Source of the DNA: Azospirillum ramasamyi
GTDB lineage: Bacteria > Pseudomonadota > Alphaproteobacteria > Azospirillales > Azospirillaceae
DNA length: 64,000 nt
Direction: 5' to 3'
Assembly: GCF_003233655.1 (NCBI RefSeq)
Contig: NZ_CP029833.1
Location: 480,603-544,602, forward strand
Below the pieces are notes generated by a model that was given only the letters and a program-made list of their open reading frames with translations, was not told the DNA's origin and ran no database searches. Below are positions 51,251-59,541 of this stretch, one piece after another. Each line of letters starts with the position of its first letter. Positions within the stretch are counted from its first letter, which is position 1. A program made the position numbers and the translations under genes.

Positions 51251-51991
51251 TCAGCCGGCCGCCTGATGCTGCTGCACGCGCGGAGGCGGCGGCGGATTCG
51301 CCTCCGAGACGTCTTCATGCGGGTCGCGCAGCACGTAACCGCGGCCCCACACCGTTTCGATGTAGTTCTCGCCCTGGGTGGCGGCGGCCAGCTTCTTGCG
51401 CAGCTTGCAGACGAAGACGTCGATGATCTTCAGTTCCGGCTCGTCCATCCCGCCATAGAGATGGTTCAGGAACATCTCCTTGGTCAGCGTCGTGCCCTTG
51501 CGCAGGCTCAACAACTCCAGGATGCCGTATTCCTTGCCGGTGAGGTGCAGCGGCTGCTGGTCGACCTCCACCGTGCGGGTGTCGAGATTGACCGTCAGGC
51601 GGCCGGTGCGGATGATGCTGTCCGAATGGCCCTTGGACCGGCGGACGATCGCCTGGATGCGGGCGATCAGTTCGCGCTTGTCGAACGGCTTGGTCAGGTA
51701 ATCGTCGGCGCCGAAGCCGAGGCCCTTGATCTTGTTGTCCATCTCGGTCAGGCCGGAGAGGATCAGGATCGGGGTGGTCACACGCGCGGCGCGCAGGCGG
51801 CGAAGAACCTCGTACCCGTCAATATCCGGCAACATCAGGTCGAGAATGATGATGTCATAATCATAGAGCTTGCCGATCTCCAGCCCGTCCTCACCCAGGT
51901 CGGTAGAATCGACGATGAATCCTTCCGTGTTCAGCATCAGCTCGATGCTTTTGGCGACGGAGGAGTCGTCTTCAACCAGCAGAACCCTCAT
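51251..51991 (-). CDS. ctrA: Cell-cycle response regulator CtrA
   Basis: A 246-residue OmpR-family regulator. The receiver has the VEDD acidic pair, phospho-Asp51 (DIIILDLMLPDIDGYEV) and TKPFDKREL; the winged helix-turn-helix carries the CtrA-specific strand KIIDVFVCKLRKKL and ETVWGRGYVLRDP. These are almost invariant in CtrA. In alphaproteobacteria it is phosphorylated through ChpT and controls flagellar and, in some groups, cell-division genes. A Pro/Gln tail (PPPPPRVQQHQAAG) follows. It is divergent from fliI. Confidence 0.97.
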   Translation of the reverse strand: MRVLLVEDDSSVAKSIELMLNTEGFIVDSTDLGEDGLEIGKLYDYDIIILDLMLPDIDGYEVLRRLRAARVTTPILILSGLTEMDNKIKGLGFGADDYLTKPFDKRELIARIQAIVRRSKGHSDSIIRTGRLTVNLDTRTVEVDQQPLHLTGKEYGILELLSLRKGTTLTKEMFLNHLYGGMDEPELKIIDVFVCKLRKKLAAATQGENYIETVWGRGYVLRDPHEDVSEANPPPPPRVQQHQAAG

Positions 51992-52089
51992 GGCGATATC
52001 CCGACGTTTGATGGCGCGCTTTCGCTATCCGACCCCCGACATGGTTCCCGATCCTTGATGACCGATTTCAACCATCCCGTTTACACAAG

Positions 52090-52175
52090 TTAACAGACGA
52101 TTCAGCTTAACGCCAGTGCCAAGCGCTTACACAACGTTAATCCTTCCATCGCAAGATGCGATCATGGTGGTTAAC
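52090..52175. promoter_or_regulatory. TTAAC half-sites and GATTC methylation-type site between ctrA and fliI
   Basis: TTAAC occurs at 52090-52094, 52107-52111 and 52171-52175, with a further GTTAA at 52136-52140. GATTC (a GAnTC site for CcrM methylation) is at 52099-52103. CtrA recognises TTAA-N7-TTAAC; only half-sites are seen here, so direct binding is possible but not shown. The region serves the divergent ctrA and fliI promoters. Confidence 0.45.
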
Positions 52176-52245
52176 GTCGCCTCCGTCCACAGAACTACCA
52201 CTTAATAGGAGCGCATCCCGTCTTTGGGGTGTCGGTATCCGAGCC

Positions 52246-53583
52246 ATGCCGTTCGATTTCGACCAGTTGATCCACGACATCGACTCGATCCCCGATTGCA
52301 GCCGTTACGGCCGCGTCACCGCCGTGTCCGGCCTGATGGTCGAGGTCGGCGGCATCGAGAAGGAATTGTCGGTCGGCGGCCGCTGCATCGTCGAGACGCG
52401 CGACCGCCGCCCGATCCCGTGCGAGGTCGTGGGATTCCGCCAGGGCCGGGCGCTGGCCATGCCCTTCGGCGCGCTGGACGGGGTGGGTCTGGGCTGCCGG
52501 GCGCTGGTGGCGGGCGACCAGCCGCGGATCTTTCCCACCGACGCATGGCTCGGCCGCGTCGTCAATGCCCTGGGGGAGCCGGTGGACGGCAAGGGACCGC
52601 TGCCCAGGGGGCCGCAGGGCACGCCGATCCGCAACAGCCCGCCCAACGCCCATTCCCGCGCCAGAGTGGGGGCCAAGCTGGACCTGGGCATCCGCGCCAT
52701 CAACGCCTTCCTCACCTGCTGCCGCGGCCAGCGCATGGGCATCTTCGCCGGCTCCGGCGTCGGCAAATCGTCGGTGATGTCGATGCTGGCGCGCTTCTCC
52801 GCCGCCGAGGTCGCGGTGATCGGCCTGATCGGCGAACGCGGGCGCGAATTGCAGGAATTCATCACCGAGGATCTGGGCGAGGAGGGGCTGGCGCGCAGCG
52901 TCGTCGTCTGCGCCACCTCCGACGAGGCGCCGCTGATGCGCAGGCAGGCCGCCTACATGACGCTGGCGGTGGCCGAGCATTTCCGCGACCAGGGCCGCGA
53001 CGTGCTGTGCATGATGGACAGCGTCACCCGTTTCGCCATGGCCCAGCGCGAGATCGGCCTGTCCGCCGGAGAGCCGCCGACGACCAAGGGCTATCCGCCG
53101 ACGGTGTTCGCCGAGCTGCCGCGCCTGCTGGAGCGCGCCGGGCCGGGGCCGGTCGGGGCGGGCACCATCACCGGCCTGTTCACCGTGCTGGTGGACGGCG
53201 ACGACCACAACGAGCCCATCGCCGACGCCGTGCGCGGCATCCTGGACGGCCACATCGTGATGGAACGCCAGATCGGCGAGCGTGGGCGCTATCCCGCCAT
53301 CAACATCCTGCGCAGCGTGTCGCGCACCATGCCCGGCTGCAACACGCCGAACGAGAACGAGCTGGTCGGCCACGCCCGGCGCCTGCTGTCGTCCTACGAC
53401 AACATGGCGGAGATGATCCGCCTGGGTGCCTATCGGCGCGGCTCCGACCCGCAGGTGGACGAGGCGATCCACTTTCAGCCGGCGCTGGAAGCCTTCCTGA
53501 AGCAAGGCAAGCGCGAGGCCACCGATCTGGAGACCAGCTACGCCATGCTGGCTGAAATCTTTGGGGTGCAGTGGCCGCAATGA
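52246..53583 (+). CDS. fliI: Flagellar export ATPase FliI
   Basis: A 445-residue ATPase of the flagellar type III export apparatus, related to F1-beta. Walker A is FAGSGVGKSSVMSM (about 163-176), Walker B is in VLCMMDSVTRFAM, and the family signature GEPPTTKGYPPTVFAELPRL is intact. The N-terminal barrel covers about 20-90. ATG 52246 was chosen for its fit to FliI length; the ribosome site is weak. The stop overlaps the fliJ start. With only fliI and fliJ here, the rest of the export genes lie elsewhere. Confidence 0.96.
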   Translation: MPFDFDQLIHDIDSIPDCSRYGRVTAVSGLMVEVGGIEKELSVGGRCIVETRDRRPIPCEVVGFRQGRALAMPFGALDGVGLGCRALVAGDQPRIFPTDAWLGRVVNALGEPVDGKGPLPRGPQGTPIRNSPPNAHSRARVGAKLDLGIRAINAFLTCCRGQRMGIFAGSGVGKSSVMSMLARFSAAEVAVIGLIGERGRELQEFITEDLGEEGLARSVVVCATSDEAPLMRRQAAYMTLAVAEHFRDQGRDVLCMMDSVTRFAMAQREIGLSAGEPPTTKGYPPTVFAELPRLLERAGPGPVGAGTITGLFTVLVDGDDHNEPIADAVRGILDGHIVMERQIGERGRYPAINILRSVSRTMPGCNTPNENELVGHARRLLSSYDNMAEMIRLGAYRRGSDPQVDEAIHFQPALEAFLKQGKREATDLETSYAMLAEIFGVQWPQ

Positions 53584-54014
53584 GCCTGAAGACGATCATC
53601 CGCCTGCAGAAGCTGCAACTGGACGAGAAGCGTCGCGTCCTGGCGGAACTCCACACGCTGGCCGACCGGCTGCGCAGCGAGATCGAGAAGGTGAAGCAGG
53701 AGATCGCGCAAGAGCAGGAGGTCGCTCGCGACGATTTCTCCGTCTCCTTCACCTATTCCAACTTCGCCCAGGCGGCGCTGGAGCGCGGCCGGCGGCTGGG
53801 CGAGTCGCTGGGGCAGGTGGAGGCGCAGATCGAGATCGCCACCGACGAGATGGCCGAAGCCTTCCAGGAGCTGAAACGCTACGAACTGGCGGAGGAGGAG
53901 CGGCAGAGGCGCGAACGCGACAAGCAGAAGCGCAAGGATGCCGCCATGCTCGACGAAACCGCCCTGGTCGGCTTCCGCCGCCGCCAGACGGAGGAGGAAG
54001 CGGCCGGCGGGTGA
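53580..54014 (+). CDS. fliJ: Flagellar export protein FliJ
   Basis: A 144-residue, mostly coiled-coil protein that links FliI to the export gate. The heptad-like sequence (LQKLQLDEKRRVLAELHTLA; EERQRRERDKQKRKD) and its position after fliI with ATGA overlap identify it; FliJ sequences are otherwise poorly conserved. A GTG three codons upstream (53571) is a possible start. Confidence 0.9.
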   Translation: MSLKTIIRLQKLQLDEKRRVLAELHTLADRLRSEIEKVKQEIAQEQEVARDDFSVSFTYSNFAQAALERGRRLGESLGQVEAQIEIATDEMAEAFQELKRYELAEEERQRRERDKQKRKDAAMLDETALVGFRRRQTEEEAAGG

Positions 54015-54060
54015 GCGCCGAGCCGGCGTCGCAGCGACCTCCGCCCGCTGACGGTCCCGA

Positions 54061-57000
54061 TTACAGCTCCGCCACCTCGACCACGCCCGGCACGGCTTTC
54101 AGGGCCGAGCGGCTCTGCGCGGTGATGGTGTAGCTGCCGGGCAGTTCGATCTCGACCTCCTTCAGCGGGTCGATCTCCACCAGCACGTTGATGCGGCTCT
54201 TGCCGCGCGACAGCCGGTCCAGCGTGGCGCGCAGATGCTCGATCGGGGTGGGGTCGCGCAGCACCACGCGCAGGCCGGCGCTGACCGAGGCGACGGCCTC
54301 CTCCAGCGGCTTGATCTCCTGGCAGGTCAGGCGGACCTCCTCGCCGTTCAACTGGGCGTCCACCGTCATCAGCACCGGACGGCCGGGCTCCAGCAGGTCG
54401 CGGTTGACGGCCAGCACCTCCGAGAACAGCGTCACCTCATAGCCGCCGGTGGCGTCCGACAGCTCGACGAAGGCGAAGCGGTTGCCGGACTTGGCGGTCT
54501 TCTCCTTCTTCGACACGACGATGCCCGCCATCTTGTAGCGGGTGGAGCCGCCCTTCGCGATGGCGGTCTGCAACTCGGCGGAGCGCACCACCTTCATGCG
54601 GCCGAGCGGGCCGGAATAGGCGTCCAGCGGGTGGGCCGACAGGTAGAAGCCGATGGCGCCGAACTCGTGCTTCAGCTTCTCCAGCGGTTCCCAATCCTTG
54701 ACCTTGGGCAGGTCCGGTTCGGGCAGGCCGCCTCCACCCCCAAACAGATTGCCGATGCCGCTGTCGCGCTCCGCCGCTTCCGCCTGGGCGTAGCGGATGA
54801 TGGTTTCCAGCGCGGCATGGACCTGGGCGCGGTTGGGGTTCAGCCCGTCGAAGGCGCCGGCGCAGGCGAGATTCTCAAGCTGGCGCTTGTTGATGGTCTT
54901 CAGATCCAGCCGGCGGGCGAAGTCGAACAGGCTCCTGAACGGGCCGTTCTTGCGCCGCTCCTCCACCACCGCCTTCATGGCGGGCAGGCCGACACCCTTC
55001 ACCGCGGCCAGCGCGTAGCGAACCGCCTTGGTCCCGTCGGGCAGCTGCTCCACCCCGAAGATGGAATCGGATTTGTTGATGTCCGGCGTCAGCAGCTTGA
55101 TGCGCAGCCGCGCCAGTTCCTGCCGGAAGACGTTCAGCTTGTCGGTGTTGCCGAGGTCGAGCGTCATCGACGCCGCCATGAACTCCACCGGGTGGTTCGC
55201 CTTCAGATAGGCGGTGTGATAGGCGACCAGGGCATAGGCGGCGGCGTGCGACTTGTTGAAGCCGTAGCCGGCGAACTTCATCACCTGGTCGAAGATCAGG
55301 CTGGCCAGCTCCGCCTTCACGCCGCGCTGTTCGGCGCCGTCGCAGAAGATCTTGCGCTGGTTGTCCATCTCCTCCTTGATCTTCTTGCCCATGGCGCGGC
55401 GCAGAAGATCGGCGCCGCCCAGCGAATAGCCGGACAGCACCTGGGCGATCTGCATGACCTGTTCCTGGTAGATCATGATCCCGAAGGTCTCCTTCAGGAT
55501 GCCTTCCAGGCTGTCATGCATGTAGTCGGCTTTTTCCTCGCCGTTCTTCACCCTGATGTATTTCGGGATGTTGTCCATCGGGCCGGGGCGGTAGAGCGAC
55601 ACCAGCGCGATGATGTCCTCCAGCCGGTTCGGCTTCAGCCGGCGCAGCACGTCGCGCATGCCCGAGCTTTCCAGCTGGAACACGCCGGTCGCCTCGGCGC
55701 GGCTGAGAAGCTGGTAGCTCTTCTCGTCGTCGAGCGGGACGGTGGTCAGGTCCGGCTTCTCGGGGATCAGGTCCACCGCCGTCTTCAGCACCGTCAGCGT
55801 CTTCAGGCCCAGGAAGTCGAACTTCACCAGACCGGCCTGCTCGACAAACTTCATGTTGAACTGGGTGACGGGCATGTCCGAGCGCGGGTCTCGGTACAGC
55901 GGCACCAGTTCCTGCAGCGGACGGTCGCCGATCACCACGCCGGCGGCGTGGGTCGAGGCGTGGCGGTAGAGGCCCTCCAGCTTCAGCGCGATGTCGATCA
56001 GATGGCGCACGGTGTCGTCGCTGTCGCGCGCCTGCCGCAGCATCTCCTCGCTGTCGAGCGCCTGCTGCAGCGTCACCGGATTGGCCGGGTTGTTCGGCAC
56101 CATCTTGCAGATCTTGTCGACCTGGCCGTAGGGCATCTGCAGCACGCGGCCGACGTCGCGCAGCACGGCGCGCGCCTGCAGCTTACCGAAGGTGATGATC
56201 TGGGCGACGCGGTCGTAGCCGTATTTGTTCTGGACGTAGCGGATGACCTCTTCGCGGCGGTCCTGGCAGAAGTCGATGTCGAAGTCGGGCATCGACACGC
56301 GTTCGGGGTTCAGGAAGCGCTCGAACAGCAGGCCGAAGCGCAGCGGGTCGAGGTCGGTGATGGTCAGCGCCCAGGCGACGACGGAGCCGGCGCCCGAACC
56401 GCGGCCCGGACCGACGGGGATGTCGTGGTTCTTCGCCCATTTGATGAAGTCCGACACGATCAGGAAGTAGCCGGGGAACTTCATCTTGACGATGACGTCC
56501 AGCTCGAACTCCAGCCGCTCGAAATAGGTCTTGCGCGTCTCCTCCCGCTGTTCCGGCGTCATGTCCGGGGTGAAGACGACCTTTTCCAGCCGCATCTCCA
56601 GGCCGGCGCGCGACTGGGCGCGCAGTTCGTCGTCCTCGGTGCGGCCGCCTTCGCAGGCGAACGGCGGCAGGATCGGCTTGATCGGCTTCAGCAGGAAGGA
56701 GCAGCGCCGGGCGATGGCGACCGTGTTGTCCACCGCCTCCGGCAGATCGGCGAACAGCAGCCGCATCTCCTCCGCCGACTTGAATCGGTGGTCGGGGGTC
56801 AGGCGGCGGCGGTCCTCCTGGCTGAGATAGGCGCCCTCGGCGATGCAGAGCAGCGCGTCGTGCGCCTCGTACATGTCGGCGGTGGCGAAATAGCAGTCGT
56901 TGGTGGCGACCAGCGGCAGGTCATGGGCATAGGCGAGGTCGATCAGCGCCGGTTCGATGGCGTTCTCCACCGCGGCGAAATGGCCGCGTCCGCCCTCGTG

Positions 57001-57549
57001 CCGCTGCAGCTCGACATAGAGGCGGCCGGGGAAGAGGCGCTTCAGCTTCTGCAGAACCTCCAGCGCCAGATCCTTCTGCCCCTCGTGCAGCAGCCGGCCG
57101 ATGGAGCCGCCGGGGCCGCCGGTCAGCGCGATCAGCCCGGCGGACCGGCCCTCCAGCGCGTCCAGCGTCACCTGCGGGCCGGCCAGCGGATCCGACTCCA
57201 GGAAGGCCTTGGACACCAGTGCCGTCAGGTTGCGATAGCCCTCCTCGTTCTGGCAGAGCAGGACGATCTGGTCGGGGGTGGCCGCCGCCTTGCCGGGCAA
57301 ACCCGGCTTGGTCTGGGCCGGGCCGACGCGGGTGATGCCCAGAACGGTGCCGATGATCGGCTGCACGCCGGCATCCGCCGCCGCCAGCGCGAATTCCAGC
57401 GCGCCGAACAGGTTGCCGGAGTCGGTGACCGCGACGGCCGGCATCTGCTGTTTCAGGCAGAGCTTGACCAGCTCCTTCACCTTGATGGCGCCTTCCGACA
57501 GCGAATAGGCGGAATGGACGCGCAGGTGGATGAAGTCGGCGTGGGGCAT
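54061..57549 (-). CDS. dnaE: DNA polymerase III alpha subunit
   Basis: A 1162-residue replicative polymerase, normal length for DnaE1. An N-terminal PHP domain (FIHLRVHSAYSLSEGAIKVK, about 1-280) is followed by the polymerase core with the catalytic acidic motif PDFDIDFCQDRREEVI, the fingers (GYGFNKSHAAAYALVAYHTA), a helix-hairpin-helix region and a C-terminal OB fold (MAGIVVSKKEKTAKSGNRFA). DnaE1 acts with the clamp and DnaQ-type proofreader in the replisome. It converges on fliJ and is divergent from a lipoprotein gene. Confidence 0.98.
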   Translation of the reverse strand: MPHADFIHLRVHSAYSLSEGAIKVKELVKLCLKQQMPAVAVTDSGNLFGALEFALAAADAGVQPIIGTVLGITRVGPAQTKPGLPGKAAATPDQIVLLCQNEEGYRNLTALVSKAFLESDPLAGPQVTLDALEGRSAGLIALTGGPGGSIGRLLHEGQKDLALEVLQKLKRLFPGRLYVELQRHEGGRGHFAAVENAIEPALIDLAYAHDLPLVATNDCYFATADMYEAHDALLCIAEGAYLSQEDRRRLTPDHRFKSAEEMRLLFADLPEAVDNTVAIARRCSFLLKPIKPILPPFACEGGRTEDDELRAQSRAGLEMRLEKVVFTPDMTPEQREETRKTYFERLEFELDVIVKMKFPGYFLIVSDFIKWAKNHDIPVGPGRGSGAGSVVAWALTITDLDPLRFGLLFERFLNPERVSMPDFDIDFCQDRREEVIRYVQNKYGYDRVAQIITFGKLQARAVLRDVGRVLQMPYGQVDKICKMVPNNPANPVTLQQALDSEEMLRQARDSDDTVRHLIDIALKLEGLYRHASTHAAGVVIGDRPLQELVPLYRDPRSDMPVTQFNMKFVEQAGLVKFDFLGLKTLTVLKTAVDLIPEKPDLTTVPLDDEKSYQLLSRAEATGVFQLESSGMRDVLRRLKPNRLEDIIALVSLYRPGPMDNIPKYIRVKNGEEKADYMHDSLEGILKETFGIMIYQEQVMQIAQVLSGYSLGGADLLRRAMGKKIKEEMDNQRKIFCDGAEQRGVKAELASLIFDQVMKFAGYGFNKSHAAAYALVAYHTAYLKANHPVEFMAASMTLDLGNTDKLNVFRQELARLRIKLLTPDINKSDSIFGVEQLPDGTKAVRYALAAVKGVGLPAMKAVVEERRKNGPFRSLFDFARRLDLKTINKRQLENLACAGAFDGLNPNRAQVHAALETIIRYAQAEAAERDSGIGNLFGGGGGLPEPDLPKVKDWEPLEKLKHEFGAIGFYLSAHPLDAYSGPLGRMKVVRSAELQTAIAKGGSTRYKMAGIVVSKKEKTAKSGNRFAFVELSDATGGYEVTLFSEVLAVNRDLLEPGRPVLMTVDAQLNGEEVRLTCQEIKPLEEAVASVSAGLRVVLRDPTPIEHLRATLDRLSRGKSRINVLVEIDPLKEVEIELPGSYTITAQSRSALKAVPGVVEVAEL

Positions 57550-57683
57550 GGCAACCGGGGGCTTGCTGCGACAGGGCCACCGGTTCTAGCACAGGCGGGG
57601 CGGTTGCCGCGACGGTCGCCGGATGCATGCGAACGTGGTATGCAGATCGCCGCATCACGTTCAGGGATGGGGAGGACGCCGCG

Positions 57684-58325
57684 ATGGATCGGCCGCACCT
57701 TGCACCCGTCGTCCGACCGCGGCCGGCCTTCATGCCCCGCCGCGGCGTCCGGGCGGCGACGCCTTTGGCCCTGCTGACCGGCCTCGCGCTGGCGCTCGCC
57801 GCCTGCGAGACGGTGCCGCCGCCTCCGGCCCCGCCGCCGCCCGCCGAGGGGCTGCCGGACGGGCCGGCCAAGCCCTTCAGCGCCGGAAAGGGCTGGACCG
57901 TCACCATCCACACGCCCCCCGGCGGCAAGCCCTTCTGCGTCGCCGAGCGCGCAAGCGCGGACGGGCAGGACGCCGCCCCGCGCCTGACCTTCCGCACCGC
58001 CTCGACCGAATCGGGCTTCATCCTGTCGGGCTTCACCCCGTCGGACAGCGGAGCGGCGGTAAATCCCGGTGAGCGTTACGACCTGACGGCCAGCATGGAC
58101 CAGGGATCGCGGCTGTCGCTGAGCGCCCGCGGACTGCCCAACGGCAGCCTCTATGTCGCCATCCCGACCAGGGACTACCTGGAGGAACTGGCGCCGCTCG
58201 CCCGCGCCCGCCGCGTCAGCTTCCGCAGCAGCGGTCTGGGCGATCTCGGCGCGATGCTGCTGTCGGGGTCGTCCTGGGCGATCAATGCGTCGGACGAATG
58301 CCGGATCCTGCACGCCGATCCCTGA
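57684..58325 (+). CDS. Hypothetical lipoprotein
   Basis: A 213-residue predicted lipoprotein. A basic N-terminus (about 1-22), hydrophobic helix and lipobox LALAAC give a lipidated Cys; then comes a Pro/Ala-rich spacer (VPPPPAPPPPAEG). The mature domain (about 65-213) is predicted mostly beta and includes two Cys (PFCVAERAS and DECRILH) that could pair. No family is recognised. GGGAGG precedes ATG 57684, preferred over the ATG at 57627. Confidence 0.78.
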   Translation: MDRPHLAPVVRPRPAFMPRRGVRAATPLALLTGLALALAACETVPPPPAPPPPAEGLPDGPAKPFSAGKGWTVTIHTPPGGKPFCVAERASADGQDAAPRLTFRTASTESGFILSGFTPSDSGAAVNPGERYDLTASMDQGSRLSLSARGLPNGSLYVAIPTRDYLEELAPLARARRVSFRSSGLGDLGAMLLSGSSWAINASDECRILHADP

Positions 58326-58527
58326 CGGGATTGCGCAGGTCAGCCCCGCGCGCCGCGCGCCTCGCCGCAACGTCATCGGGGCGGAGAGCGCGGCAAAAGC
58401 CCTTGTCGCGCAAAGGGAAGAAGGACTTTCCGGCTGGGGGCGCCCGAGCGGCCCATCGACCCCGCTTGGGCGTGCGCGCCCTGCCGCCGATTGACCGGCC
58501 CGACGGTGCCCGTTTAACCTTCGCGTC

Positions 58528-59409
58528 ATGCGCGCATCCCACATTCTGCTCGCGGTGGCTGTCGCCGCCGTCTGGGGCTTCAACTTCGTCGCGATCAAGG
58601 TCGGGTTGCGCGATTTTCCGCCGCTGCTCTTCTCCTGCCTGCGCTTCGCGTTGGCGGCGCTGCCGATCCTGGTGCTGGGCTGGGCCAAGGGGCCGCCGGT
58701 GCCCTGGCGGTTCGTGATCGGCATCGGCGTGATGCTGGGCGTGGTGAAGTTTCCGCTGCTGTTCCTGGGCATGGACGTCGGCATGCCGGCGGGGCTTGCC
58801 TCGCTGGTGCTGCAGGCGCAGGCCTTCTTCACCGCCATCTTCGCCGCGCTGATGCTGCGCGACCGGCCGGGGCCGCGACAGATCGCCGGCATGGTCGTCG
58901 CCTTTGCCGGCGTCGGGCTGATCGCGCTGGAGATGCCGGCGGGCGACTCGCTGCTCGGCCTTGCCCTGACGCTGGCGGCGGCTGCGGCCTGGGGCGTGTC
59001 GAACATCGTGATGAAGCAGGCCAAGGCGCCCGACCTGTTCAGCCTGATCGTCTGGGTCAGCCTGATCCCGCCGCTGCCGCTGCTGGCGATGTCGCTGGCG
59101 CTGGAGGGGCCGGAGCGCATCGTCCACGCCTTCACCAGCCTGACCGTCGTCGGCGTCGGCTCGCTGGTCTACATCGCGGTGGGAGCCACCCTGTTCGGCT
59201 TCGCCGCCTGGGGCTTCCTGATGCGGCATTATCCGGCCAGCCTCGTCGCCCCCTTCTCGCTGCTCGTGCCCATTTTCGGCATGAGTTCCAGCGCGCTCCT
59301 GCTGGGCGAGACCTTCACCGCGGTCAAGCTGGCGGGCGGGCTGCTGGTCTTCGCCGGGCTCGCCCTGTCGGTGTTGAAGCTGCCCGGCGCGGTGCGGGCG
59401 CGGGCCTGA
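58528..59409 (+). CDS. EamA-type DMT transporter, amino-acid metabolite exporter-like
   Basis: A 293-residue protein with ten helices in two EamA repeats (about 5-135 and 145-285). Motifs such as VWGFNFVAIKVGL at the start and AAAWGVSNIVMKQA at the second repeat match the EamA/YdeD group, which exports cysteine pathway metabolites in E. coli. The substrate is not determined. It is a second, distinct DMT gene in the window; sequence similarity to the one at 39.6 kb is only at family level. The 202-bp upstream gap shows no clear feature. Confidence 0.9.
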   Translation: MRASHILLAVAVAAVWGFNFVAIKVGLRDFPPLLFSCLRFALAALPILVLGWAKGPPVPWRFVIGIGVMLGVVKFPLLFLGMDVGMPAGLASLVLQAQAFFTAIFAALMLRDRPGPRQIAGMVVAFAGVGLIALEMPAGDSLLGLALTLAAAAAWGVSNIVMKQAKAPDLFSLIVWVSLIPPLPLLAMSLALEGPERIVHAFTSLTVVGVGSLVYIAVGATLFGFAAWGFLMRHYPASLVAPFSLLVPIFGMSSSALLLGETFTAVKLAGGLLVFAGLALSVLKLPGAVRARA

Positions 59410-59541
59410 TCCGGTGTGGTCCCGCGAGTGCCGCCGTGGGTGCGGGCGTCGGGGTCCTATTAGCCTTGACCGTCTTGACGGGACGGTATGGCGGCCGGAT
59501 CATTCCGGTTTATCAGTTAGACACTACACCATAGGCCTGCC

